Positions 9,243 through 17,055 of a stretch of DNA of 64,000 nucleotides are shown one piece after another. A model generated the notes under the pieces. That model was not told where the DNA came from and did no database searches. It was given only the letters and a program-made list of their open reading frames with translations. The stretch's first letter is position 1; the number at the start of each line of letters is the position of its first letter. The DNA comes from Marinobacterium jannaschii DSM 6295 (lineage in GTDB: Bacteria > Pseudomonadota > Gammaproteobacteria > Pseudomonadales > Balneatricaceae): the NCBI RefSeq assembly GCF_000620085.1, contig NZ_KK211066.1, forward strand, positions 1-64,000, read 5' to 3'. Position numbers and translations under genes: made by a program.

Positions 9243-9413
9243 TCAGGGTTGCCAGAACGGCTTCGATGCCTCAGTCACGGCACTGCGGCGGCTCAAGCCT
9301 ATATCTTTTAGCGCACAGTCATCCAGCTGTGCCAGTTGTCGACGTGACCGGCTACGCTGACGCAGGCGTTTAAAAAGCGCCAGTAGCTGGCGAAGAAACT
9401 CGATCGCTAACAT
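9243..9413 (-). CDS. DUF1127 small basic protein (YjiS-like)
   Basis: 56 aa from the ATG at 9413, chosen because GAGGAG lies six bases upstream; a longer open frame reaches 9449 without a ribosome site. The sequence has an Arg-rich helix (LFKRLRQRSRSRRQ) followed by the DUF1127 core LAQLDDCALKDIGLSR and a final KPFW. Members such as E. coli YjiS are short, Arg-rich proteins; some alphaproteobacterial ones bind RNA and affect phosphate or carbon responses. It is divergent from a MocR regulator, the same arrangement as yjiS/yjiR in E. coli. Confidence 0.85.
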   Translation of the reverse strand: MLAIEFLRQLLALFKRLRQRSRSRRQLAQLDDCALKDIGLSRRSAVTEASKPFWQP

Positions 9414-9499
9414 GATGATCTCCTCGGTCTGTTGATCTTGAAGAATCATATTAGAGAAAGACTAAAAACCATTACAGATTCAGCCGAAACAAATTCAAC

Positions 9500-9587
9500 C
9501 ATGACAGTTGTTGCCGCCACCAATCTGTACTGCTACATTTCGAACATTCTGTCATGCTATAAATCAATTCATTATCGAACTGTCATG
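9500..9587. promoter_or_regulatory. three CTGTCATG boxes, candidate MocR operator
   Basis: CTGTCATG occurs directly at 9549-9556 and 9580-9587, and inverted (CATGACAG) at 9500-9507. The last copy overlaps the ATG of the MocR gene. The two direct copies are 31 bp apart (about three helical turns) and flank TATAAA (9558-9563), a likely -10 box. Direct plus inverted repeats of this layout are known for MocR autoregulation; assignment here is inference. Confidence 0.6.
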
Positions 9588-11030
9588 AATCTATACGAAC
9601 GCGTTGCTGATGAAATAGCCAGCCGGATACAAGATGGCTACTATGCCTCAGGCGATAAGCTGCCCTCTATACGGGCAATGAGTCAGGAACACCATGTCAG
9701 TATCGCCACGGTGCAGGAAGCCTATCGTCTGCTGGAAGACCGCGGCCTGGCCCGGGCCCGGCCCAAGTCCGGCTACTATGTCACCGCACCCGCACCATCC
9801 CCTCAGCTTCCCGGCATCAGTCGCCCGGCGCAACGTCCGCTTGAAGTATCACAGTGGGATGAAGTGACCCGGCTGCTTTTCGCACCTCACAGCAACAGCC
9901 GGCAGATTCTGGGACGCGGACTGCCTGATGTCGAGACAGCTTCGCTGAAGCCGTTGCAGAAGCTGATGAGCGATATCAGCCGCAATATAGGCGCACGCGG
10001 ACTGATCTATGACGATCTTCGCGGTGTTGAAGAGCTACGGATACAGATTGCCCGCATCATGGTCGATTCAGGATGCCGACTACATCCTGATGACCTGATC
10101 GTGACTTCCGGCTGTCAGGAAGGCCTTTCCATCAGCATGCGAGCCGTGACAAAACCCGGTGATGTGATCGCCGTGGACTCTCCCGGATTCTACGGTTCGA
10201 TGCAGACCATACGCGCCAACGGTCTCAAGGTCATAGAAATTCCCACCCACCCCGAAACAGGTATCAGCATCGAGGCACTGGAGCTGGCCCTGGAACAATG
10301 GCCGATCAGTACCATTCTGGTGGTACCCACCTATAATAACCCGCTTGGCTACTGTATGCCGGACGAAAGGAAGCAGGCCTTGCTGAAGCTTGCCGAGCGT
10401 TATGATCTGGCGATTATCGAAGATGATATCTATGGTGACCTCGGTTACAGCTACCCCCGCCCCAGGACGCTGAAATCCTTCGATACCGAGGGCCGGGTTC
10501 TGATGTGCAGTTCGTTTTCGAAGACGCTGGCACCAGGCCTGCGGGTCGGCTGGGTCGCCCCCGGCCGCTTCCGGGAGCAGGTACTGCACCAGAAATATGT
10601 ATCTACCGCTGGCAGCTCATCGATCCCTCAGCTGGCTGTCGCTGAGTTTATTGCCCAGGGGTACTACGAACGCCATCTTCGCAAAGTTCGCCAGCAGTAC
10701 CAACGTGCGCGGGACAGCGTTATCCCATGGATAGAGAACTATTTTCCGTCAGGAACCCGAATGACCTGCCCCCAGGGAGGGTTCCTGCTCTGGATCGAAC
10801 TGCCGGAAACCGTGGACTCCGTCACTCTTAACAGCCGTGTGATGCAGTACCAGATCCAGATCGCTCCCGGCGTCATCTTTTCCGCATCCGGTAAGTACCG
10901 TAACTGCATCCGGCTAAACTATGCCTTCCCTCCTGACGACAACTATCATGCCGCAATCAAACGGGTTGGCGACATTGCCACGGAGCTGGCAAATCATTCA
11001 GCAAACGATCAATCAGCGCCCGGGGGCTGA
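9585..11030 (+). CDS. MocR-type GntR regulator with aminotransferase domain
   Basis: 481 aa from the ATG at 9585 (an open frame extends upstream to 9432 but is not conserved-looking). A GntR winged helix covers residues 1-70 (LYERVADEIASRIQDGYYASGDKLPSIRAMS). A linker is followed by a fold-I aminotransferase domain of about 360 residues with the PLP lysine in CSSFSKTLAPGLRVGW and the block VVPTYNNPLGY. MocR proteins use bound PLP to sense pyridoxal compounds or amino acids. It is divergent from DUF1127 and a PhzF-like gene, resembling the E. coli yjiR/yjiS pairing. Its stop overlaps the convergent hypF by 22 bp. Target genes are inferred to be the divergent ones. Confidence 0.9.
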   Translation: MNLYERVADEIASRIQDGYYASGDKLPSIRAMSQEHHVSIATVQEAYRLLEDRGLARARPKSGYYVTAPAPSPQLPGISRPAQRPLEVSQWDEVTRLLFAPHSNSRQILGRGLPDVETASLKPLQKLMSDISRNIGARGLIYDDLRGVEELRIQIARIMVDSGCRLHPDDLIVTSGCQEGLSISMRAVTKPGDVIAVDSPGFYGSMQTIRANGLKVIEIPTHPETGISIEALELALEQWPISTILVVPTYNNPLGYCMPDERKQALLKLAERYDLAIIEDDIYGDLGYSYPRPRTLKSFDTEGRVLMCSSFSKTLAPGLRVGWVAPGRFREQVLHQKYVSTAGSSSIPQLAVAEFIAQGYYERHLRKVRQQYQRARDSVIPWIENYFPSGTRMTCPQGGFLLWIELPETVDSVTLNSRVMQYQIQIAPGVIFSASGKYRNCIRLNYAFPPDDNYHAAIKRVGDIATELANHSANDQSAPGG

Positions 11031-13345
11031 CGCCGGGCCAGCGCCACCAACGCCTGACCAAAGGCCAGGCCACCATCATTGGCTGGCAGACGATTCTGAC
11101 TGAAAACAGTCAGGCCTTCTGAATCCAGCGCCTGCCGCAAAGCCCCATGTAGCAGGCGGTTTTGCATGACACCGCCACTTAGCGCTACATGCTCGAAGTG
11201 GTGACGATTGCGCAGCACCAGCACCATCGCCGTTAACGCCTTGACCAATCCCAAGTGAAAGGCCATTGCGACCTCCTGCCGGGGCCGCCGGACTCTCAGA
11301 TCCTGAATGATCTGCGGCCACAGAGGCCGCCAGTCCAGTAGCAGAACATCATCAGTATCATCAAGATCAAGCTGATAGGGATCGACCGCCTGCAGGCAGC
11401 CTGCGGCCAATGCTTCCAGTTCGATCGCAGCCTGCCCCTCATAGCTGATCGAGGAGAAACTACAATCCAGTGCAGCGGCAACAGCATCGAATAGGCGTCC
11501 ACATGAACTGGCAGCCGGAGCATTCAGCTGCTTATCAATCATCCGTGCCAGCGTTGCACAGGGTTTCGACGCCAGATCAGGCCAGGTATCAGGGGCTGAC
11601 TGCAGCTGCTCAGGCGTCAGACTTTGCCGCAACTGGGAGTAGAGACAACGCCAGGGCTCCCTGATCGCATTAGTACCGCCGGCAAGCTCGAAAGGCCTTA
11701 GTGAGCCAAGGCGCCTGGATTGACGATAATCTGCCAGCAGAAGCTCACCTCCCCAGATAGCGCCATCATCACCGAACCCAAGGCCATCGAGACAGATACC
11801 CAGGACAGCTTCTCCATCCTGCGGGTAGGCATTCTCCCCCAGACAACTGGCAATATGGGCATGATGATGCTGCACTTGGACCAGCGGAATATGTTGCTCA
11901 GCGGCCATCGCCAAGCCATATTTTGTCGACAGGTATTCCGGATGCTTATCCATTGCCACCAGACCCGGCCGATGCTGATAGAGTTCACAGTAGAGGTCAA
12001 TTGTCTCCTCAAAGGCGCTGTAGGTCCTGGCATCTTCCAGATCCCCGAGATGCTGGGACAGTATTGCCTGATCCTGCTGCACCAGACAGATTGTGCTTTT
12101 TAACTCTCCCCCCAGTGCGAGCAACGGTGTATCAACTTTAAAACCGGGCGGTAGCAGCAACGGCTCCGGCGCAGCCCCGCGGGCGCGACGCAGGTAGCGT
12201 GCGCGCCCCTCTTCAAGCTGCACCACTGAATCATCCACGCGGCTGTAAATTACCCTGTCATGCATAAGAAACAGATCGGCAATGGATGACAGTTGCTGTA
12301 GCGCCTCGTCATTATCAATACACTGAGGAGCCCCTGCCGGATTACCCGACGTCATCACCAGAGGATAGGAGACTCCGGTCAGTAACAGGTGATGCAGCGG
12401 TGTATAGGGCAACATAAACCCCAGGCGCGGAATCCCCGGTGCTACAGCGTCCGCAACGCCTGCCCCACCAATATCGGCACGGTCTAACAACACAACCGGC
12501 GCAACCCGCGAGCTGAGCAGCTCTCGGGCATGGTCACTGAGCTTTACATAACGCGAAACTACATCAGTATCCGCCGCCATCAGTGCAAAGGGTTTAGCCG
12601 GACGGCATTTTCGCAGCCGCAACGTTCTGACCGCCTCTTCATTGGTTGCATCGCAAACGAGATGAAATCCCCCCAGGCCTTTAATTGCGACGATCGTACC
12701 CGCTGCGATACGCTGCTGCAGGACAATAAACGGATCATCCACATCGAGCCATTTACCGTTCTTATCCAGTAAACAGACCTTGGGCCCGCATTTTGCGCAG
12801 GCATTAGGCTGAGCATGAAAGCGCCGGTCTGCAGGATCTTCATACTCCTGCTGACAGGCCGGACACATAGCAAACTCAGACATCGTGGTATTTGACCGAT
12901 CATAGGGGATGCCCCGCGTGATACTGAATCTGGGACCGCAGTGAGTACAATTGATAAACGGGTAGCCAAAGCGACGATCTGCAGGGGTGGATAATTCGGC
13001 AAGACAAGCACTGCAGGTCGCGGCATCTGGAACGCTACCCGTTTCGACACCCCCCTGCTGGCTGGCTATGATACTAAATCCGCTTTCACTAATGGTCGCA
13101 TCGGTCGTACTGATATCAAGGCTCGTTAGCCGGGCCAGAGGCGGCAGCTCTGCCTTTAGCAACTCAACAAACTGATCAACCTCAGCCGGGAATGCCCGTA
13201 ACTCTATAAGTACACCACTGGCATCATTACGGACGCTTCCAGACACATTCAGGCGACGGGCTATTTGCCAGACAAACGGCCGGAATCCCACCCCCTGTAC
13301 GAGTCCGCGAACTCTTATTTGATAAGCTTGTCTAAAAACTGCCAT
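11009..13345 (-). CDS. hypF: HypF carbamoyltransferase, hydrogenase maturation
   Basis: 778 aa, full length. It makes the carbamoyl adduct that HypE converts to the cyanide ligand of [NiFe]-hydrogenase. Domains in order: acylphosphatase-like (1-90, VRGLVQGVGFRPFVW); two Cys4 zinc-like segments (about 105-180, CSACLAEL, CTHCGPRFS, CPACQQEY, CAKCGPK); YrdC-like (about 195-390); and Kae1/carbamoyltransferase with the metal motif VQHHHAHIASCLGE and a C-terminal SGGVMQNRLL block. Its neighbours are unrelated and no hypABCDE or hydrogenase gene is in the window, so it stands alone. It overlaps the 3' end of the MocR gene convergently. Confidence 0.95.
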   Translation of the reverse strand: MAVFRQAYQIRVRGLVQGVGFRPFVWQIARRLNVSGSVRNDASGVLIELRAFPAEVDQFVELLKAELPPLARLTSLDISTTDATISESGFSIIASQQGGVETGSVPDAATCSACLAELSTPADRRFGYPFINCTHCGPRFSITRGIPYDRSNTTMSEFAMCPACQQEYEDPADRRFHAQPNACAKCGPKVCLLDKNGKWLDVDDPFIVLQQRIAAGTIVAIKGLGGFHLVCDATNEEAVRTLRLRKCRPAKPFALMAADTDVVSRYVKLSDHARELLSSRVAPVVLLDRADIGGAGVADAVAPGIPRLGFMLPYTPLHHLLLTGVSYPLVMTSGNPAGAPQCIDNDEALQQLSSIADLFLMHDRVIYSRVDDSVVQLEEGRARYLRRARGAAPEPLLLPPGFKVDTPLLALGGELKSTICLVQQDQAILSQHLGDLEDARTYSAFEETIDLYCELYQHRPGLVAMDKHPEYLSTKYGLAMAAEQHIPLVQVQHHHAHIASCLGENAYPQDGEAVLGICLDGLGFGDDGAIWGGELLLADYRQSRRLGSLRPFELAGGTNAIREPWRCLYSQLRQSLTPEQLQSAPDTWPDLASKPCATLARMIDKQLNAPAASSCGRLFDAVAAALDCSFSSISYEGQAAIELEALAAGCLQAVDPYQLDLDDTDDVLLLDWRPLWPQIIQDLRVRRPRQEVAMAFHLGLVKALTAMVLVLRNRHHFEHVALSGGVMQNRLLHGALRQALDSEGLTVFSQNRLPANDGGLAFGQALVALARRQPPGAD

Positions 13346-13685
13346 GGGTTCGATACCGTCCGGTTCAGAATAGATTTGATACCTGCATTGAGCGCGATTT
13401 TTTAAGCTGGCTTTAAATTATGCAGATTATGATCTTTACTTATTCAGTACTTACTGGCCGAACAGCTGTATAACAAACAACCAGATCGGTTAAAAATTTT
13501 ATATTAGCGGATTGATCGGTTATTATACCGGTGACTGGCAAAAAACAGCCAAGACACCCCGAACATTCCTTAAAATTCATAATAATTAACTGTCAATACC
13601 CTTTCACGATCGACCTAGTCATTTTGGCAATATAAGGCCTGTTCTGGAAGCGATATTCAGTTATGAGATTATTTAGCAGACACAG
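13346..13685. other. 340-bp AT-rich intergenic stretch
   Basis: Divergent region between hypF and a small gene. It holds a direct repeat GATCGGTTA at 13484-13492 and 13514-13522, 30 bp apart, which could be a regulator site. No clear promoter hexamers or RNA are seen. Confidence 0.4.
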
Positions 13686-13913
13686 ATGAGTAGTAATGAC
13701 ATTACTGAGTGGCTGATGTCACTCGACAATGAACAACTTGATCGTGTACAGGAAGTACTACAAAAGAAAATTGTAGAAAAAAAGGAATTTGAAGCGGCTC
13801 AAAAAGAAAAGAAAATGCGCTCGGTTCCCAACTACACCAGCAAAGTAGAGGACCTTGCGGAACTTCAGGGGCTGGATTTAAGCGGATTGATGCGAGAAAT
13901 AGCAAGACGCTGA
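13686..13913 (+). CDS. small charged helical protein, unrecognised
   Basis: 75 aa, no signal peptide. It is strongly charged, with a predicted amphipathic helix at about residues 5-45 (ITEWLMSLDNEQLDRVQEVL then a KK/EK-rich segment), followed by a short C-terminal part ending LMREIARR. The shape recalls oligomerisation helices of nucleoid-associated proteins, but no DNA-binding motif is visible and no family is recognised. The ribosome site is weak. Coding is supported by a start-to-stop frame with balanced composition and alternating hydrophobic/charged pattern. It lies alone in a gene-poor region. Confidence 0.55.
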   Translation: MSSNDITEWLMSLDNEQLDRVQEVLQKKIVEKKEFEAAQKEKKMRSVPNYTSKVEDLAELQGLDLSGLMREIARR

Positions 13914-14434
13914 GTTATTCCTGATTTTGGCGGGTTGCACGCGCAGCCATTTTCCGCATTTTGACAGCGCTGTTTCACTGCATACCCGCTCACTCTTTTC
14001 TAAGACAGCAATCGCGACCGCCACAAGGTTTAGCTACGGCGCTGACTCGCCTGTACGCAGTGCCTGTACATAGTGATAGTACCCGGATATCTCCGTACAC
14101 CTCCGGTACTGAGTGAAGTAATAAACTGCTCTCTCAAAACTGCACACATCGATAATCATTTTCGCCAATTTCTGCCAAGCCCGTCAGAACGACTTACATT
14201 AAGACCACCGCTGAATCATTCAGCAGTTATTCTGTACTGACAATGTCCAACAGACCTGCAGGCCTTCTGCCATGAAGTCATGGACGCAGCCTGTGGCTCA
14301 AAGTGATCCAAATCAAGCATCACCCCATCCTTCCGCCCGATTAAAATAAGCGTTTGATTTTTTTTTGATAGCCGCTAAAGTGGCTAACTGTCTGGCCGAT
14401 AGCCAAACATACGTTTGAAAGACTTTCTGAAATC
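13914..14434. other. 521-bp noncoding stretch upstream of the c-di-GMP riboswitch
   Basis: No gene is seen. An A/T-rich tract at 14353-14370 (T9 then TTGATA at 14365-14370) may be part of the promoter of the riboswitch transcript, but I cannot place a good -10 box. Confidence 0.4.
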
Positions 14435-14584
14435 GAAAGATCCTCTCACGACAAGGGCAAACCTCAAGCAATTGAGGGACGCAAAGCCACGGGTCCCAAG
14501 CGGATGGCCGGGTTACCGAAGGGAGAAAGTTCCGGACAAGTAAGTCGAGGGATCTTTCCGCATTAAGTATTTGCGGAGATAAAG
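14435..14584 (+). promoter_or_regulatory. c-di-GMP-I (GEMM) riboswitch
   Basis: The core matches the class-I cyclic-di-GMP aptamer: GGGCAAACC (14455-14463), a stem capped by a GCAA tetraloop (CCTCAA/TTGAGG, 14462-14477), GGGACGCAAAGCCACGGG (14475-14492) and GGCCGGGTTACCGA (14506-14519). A 9-bp pairing, GAAAGATCC (14435-14443) with GGATCTTTC (14550-14558), encloses the aptamer. Next, CCGCA (14558-14562) can pair with TGCGG (14572-14576), which covers part of the GGAG ribosome site (14575-14578) of the gene starting at 14585. There is no T-run, so control is probably translational. Confidence 0.92.
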
Positions 14585-14923
14585 ATGCTTACCCAATCAG
14601 CCCCGGTTATCTGTGGACTACCTCGTGGCAGATCTGCAGCAGTGACTGTATTTCTCGTCGCGCTGGGCTTCAGCAGCATGCTCTATAGTAGCCACAGCCT
14701 CGCTCATGAAGGCTGCTTGTCCGAGTGTACCGATTGCAATCGGTTTACATCCACAACACCACCCGATTCCGGCGCGAGCCACGGTATACACTTCTGCCAG
14801 GGCGATGGAATGCCGGAGAATCACTACGCTGCCGACGAACCGGCACGCAAACAGCAGGGGCTGACAAAAGCCCAACGAGCGGCACTGCTTAAGCTGTTTG
14901 CAGCGATCGCACGCCACCAATAG
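14585..14923 (+). CDS. secreted Cys/His-rich small protein under c-di-GMP riboswitch
   Basis: 112 aa, unrecognised. The N-terminus (1-40) is a signal peptide or anchor: basic GLPRGR, then a hydrophobic run (VTVFLVALGFSSMLY) and a likely cleavage after HSLA (40). The mature part begins H41EGC44LSEC48TDC51, with further H66, H69, C71 and H80, so it could bind metal or carry disulfides. A C-terminal amphipathic helix (93-110, TKAQRAALLKLFAAIAR) follows. The start is ATG 14585 with GGAG seven bases upstream inside the riboswitch expression platform. Regulation by c-di-GMP suggests a role in surface life, but function is unknown. Confidence 0.78.
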   Translation: MLTQSAPVICGLPRGRSAAVTVFLVALGFSSMLYSSHSLAHEGCLSECTDCNRFTSTTPPDSGASHGIHFCQGDGMPENHYAADEPARKQQGLTKAQRAALLKLFAAIARHQ

Positions 14924-15276
14924 CACTGTAATTGAATCCGGAAAACCGGATGTAGCCTCCCCTTGCAGGCACACCCCTTCAATTATCTGTGCCTGCACCT
15001 CCAGAACACAGCGCCTGAGCGTGCTGTGATTCTGGACCTCTTATCAGATATACCGCCGTTCTGACTGTCCATGGACGCTTTCAGCTTCAGGCCGGGTAGA
15101 TAGATGCTTCTCTTATCAGATGAAATTTCTAGTGCCCCGGGTCTTTTCATGTGTCACGTTCTTTGAAACGATAAGCCCTAAGCAGCTAACCCTGCAGATT
15201 TCTGCAACCAGCCGGGATATCTTCCTACGTTTCGGATAGCTGTCTCATAATATAACTGCAGCTTTACAACCTGGAT
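14924..15276. other. 353-bp intergenic stretch with three consecutive hairpins
   Basis: Three inverted repeats follow the secreted-protein gene: ATCCGG/CCGGAT (14936-14951), GCAGGCACA/TGTGCCTGC (14965-14996) and CCAGAACACAGC/GCTGTGATTCTGG (15001-15035). None is followed by a T-run. They may form a structured 3' end or a small RNA. The remainder has no recognised feature apart from an AT-rich segment near 15247 that may hold the promoter of the membrane protein gene. Confidence 0.5.
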
Positions 15277-15852
15277 ATGAGCGAAATGACTTCCAATACC
15301 CGCGGATTTTCACTTCCAGAGGATCTGAGCCTCGCCCTTCAAACTGCGCAAACGCAATCGCTGAACCATTTCAGGACCGAAATGACAGCACAACTTCTGC
15401 TGATTGCTGCACTCGCCCTGCTTGGCTACTTCTTTGTACCCTATGCAGAGACAATCAGTGGCGCCCTGTCGACAGCGATCTACCCGTTTACCGTCTGCTA
15501 TCTGGTCCTTTTCAGCTTGTTGCAGCTGTCCTATAAGTCTTACCGTATTCCTGAAGCGCTGCAGCAACTGCTGGGTCAGTGGCTGCGCGGAGGCATTGTT
15601 GCAATGGCCGCTACGCTCGCGGCTTCCAGTATCGTGCTGGAGCTGGCGCTTAATGATCTTGTGCAGGCGAAGGTTCGCATTCTGGTCGGCCTGACCATCA
15701 TTGGCCTGGCTTACGCCTATGTTACAGCCTATATCAGCCACTTTGCCGCAGCTCTTCAGTCTGATCAGGTTAGCACTAAGTCCCGCACTTATAGCGCTCT
15801 CATGGTTGTTATTACAATTTTCCTGCTCAACCTGATCGTACCGCTGGCGTAA
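15277..15852 (+). CDS. hypothetical integral membrane protein
   Basis: 191 aa. An N-terminal soluble stretch (about 1-35) is followed by probable membrane helices at about 38-56, 65-85, 103-123, 131-155 and 172-190, with the last helix ending at the C-terminus. No family motif is recognised. The regular helix spacing with charged loops (SYKSYR, SDQVSTKSRTY) makes it a believable gene. There is no strong ribosome site at the ATG. It lies in the same accessory-looking region as the riboswitch gene and could be functionally linked, but that is a guess. Confidence 0.65.
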   Translation: MSEMTSNTRGFSLPEDLSLALQTAQTQSLNHFRTEMTAQLLLIAALALLGYFFVPYAETISGALSTAIYPFTVCYLVLFSLLQLSYKSYRIPEALQQLLGQWLRGGIVAMAATLAASSIVLELALNDLVQAKVRILVGLTIIGLAYAYVTAYISHFAAALQSDQVSTKSRTYSALMVVITIFLLNLIVPLA

Positions 15853-15860
15853 ACAAACCA

Positions 15861-15906
15861 GGAGTACCGGATACAAAGCCATCACCAAGATCTGAATCCG
15901 GTGCTC
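15861..15906. repeat. inverted repeat after the membrane protein gene
   Basis: GGAGTACCGGAT (15861-15872) pairs with ATCCGGTGCTCC (15895-15906) with one mismatch. The hairpin lies nine bases after the stop codon and has no T-run. It may protect a 3' end or act as a weak terminator. Confidence 0.5.
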
Positions 15907-16115
15907 CGAATCAAAGGCAAATAGGGCTGAATAAGCTGACAGGCCTTTGATAACCTTAAGTTGTCAAAACGCCGGAGATAAACAGGAGTAGCTGGCGCTG
16001 CAAGGAGGCGCATACATACGTATACAGCAGCATTCCATGAACAAGAGAATAAAGCGAAGAATCCGGCGATCAGAAGATTTCTGGTATGGACTCCATAACA
16101 TTTCATTAATGCCAA

Positions 16116-16346
16116 TCAGGATGAAAGCAGCACCGGAGCACTCTCTTCCCTGCTCAGCAGGTCCCATCCGCGATCCGCATTAAATTCCCAATAGGCGTTA
16201 CACCTGGGGCAAAAATAAATGGTACTGACACCCGGTATATTACTGATGGTACGCAGCTTACAATTACAATCCGGCGCAGGATGGTGAAGATCCTTAACAG
16301 CCTCGTCCTGAGGCAATTTGAAAGAACTCATTGATTTAACGTCCAT
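16116..16346 (-). CDS. small zinc-ribbon-like hypothetical protein
   Basis: 76 aa if the ATG at 16346 is used; another ATG at 16331 and an upstream TTG at 16361 are alternatives, none with a good ribosome site. The protein has C27-x-C29 and C46-P-R-C49, the spacing of a small zinc ribbon, followed by an aromatic stretch (NAYWEF, GWDLL). No family is recognised. Coding is supported only by the Cys pattern and open frame. It lies in a low-density region. Confidence 0.45.
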   Translation of the reverse strand: MDVKSMSSFKLPQDEAVKDLHHPAPDCNCKLRTISNIPGVSTIYFCPRCNAYWEFNADRGWDLLSREESAPVLLSS

Positions 16347-16504
16347 GTTATGGGTTAGCAAGCCAGAGTATATCCTTTTACTTCTGTTATAGATATATCG
16401 ACAGGTAGCACATACTCCCTCACATAGTTATACGTCTGACGCTGTTTTTAGCGATATCCTAGCGCGCCCGCATGAAGCGCCCACTCTGCCCCAGCCGGAC
16501 TCAG

Positions 16505-16858
16505 CTAATCCAGCCTGCACTGAAGTCGAATTCCCGACGCCTCATCAGAGCAGGACAGGATACTTAACCGGTGCGTGGTAATCCCCCGTGCATAAAGCGC
16601 CTCTGATAAATCTGTAAGTTCGGATACAAACTGATGACAGTGATCATCTTCGGACAGCATATTTAACACCCTGACCGTCAGAGATGTGACAGAACGCCCC
16701 TCTTCTCCTGTCAAGCGATCCTCTGTAGTTTGCCCGATGGAATCGAAACCCCGCAGGACTTCAATCCGGTAACGGCGGCCTACCGCTACGAATATTCTTT
16801 GCAGATCATGATGGCAACCCAGTAAGTTGATACGACTACTTCGACTGAACTGAGGCAT
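16505..16858 (-). CDS. degenerate M15 peptidase/endolysin-like protein
   Basis: 117 aa. The N-terminus MPQFSRSSRINLLGCHHDLQ followed by RIFVAVGRRYRIEVLRGF closely resembles phage-type M15 D-Ala-D-Ala carboxypeptidases and endolysins, which begin with a similar block. In active members a metal-binding S-x-H then a P-S-x-A-V-D block follows; here the matching stretch reads GRSVTSLTVRVLN, so the His and Asp ligands appear lost. The C-terminal half (SEDDHCHQFVSELTDL on) is not recognisable as the rest of the enzyme. The ATG has a G-rich ribosome site seven bases upstream. It is likely a decayed or repurposed phage-derived gene. Confidence 0.5.
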   Translation of the reverse strand: MPQFSRSSRINLLGCHHDLQRIFVAVGRRYRIEVLRGFDSIGQTTEDRLTGEEGRSVTSLTVRVLNMLSEDDHCHQFVSELTDLSEALYARGITTHRLSILSCSDEASGIRLQCRLD

Positions 16859-17055
16859 TGAAAGCCCCCCCTGAGGTTACAAGCGCCAAACCAGAATCAG
16901 TCCTGCCCAGTTACCTCAAGCATAGCTCAGCATCTGCCAGCGGGGGATCTCTCAACCTCCACCAGCCAGGAAACCTGTCAGCAGGCCGCATGACGGAGCA
17001 CTCACGAGCGACAAGGCTGCGTCTCAAAGACAAAGCCGCTCCGAACTCAGGTGGA

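Noticed and set aside
15882-16167. Two overlapping minus-strand frames of 67-77 codons
   Set aside because: No ribosome site and no convincing pattern; they overlap each other and an inverted repeat.
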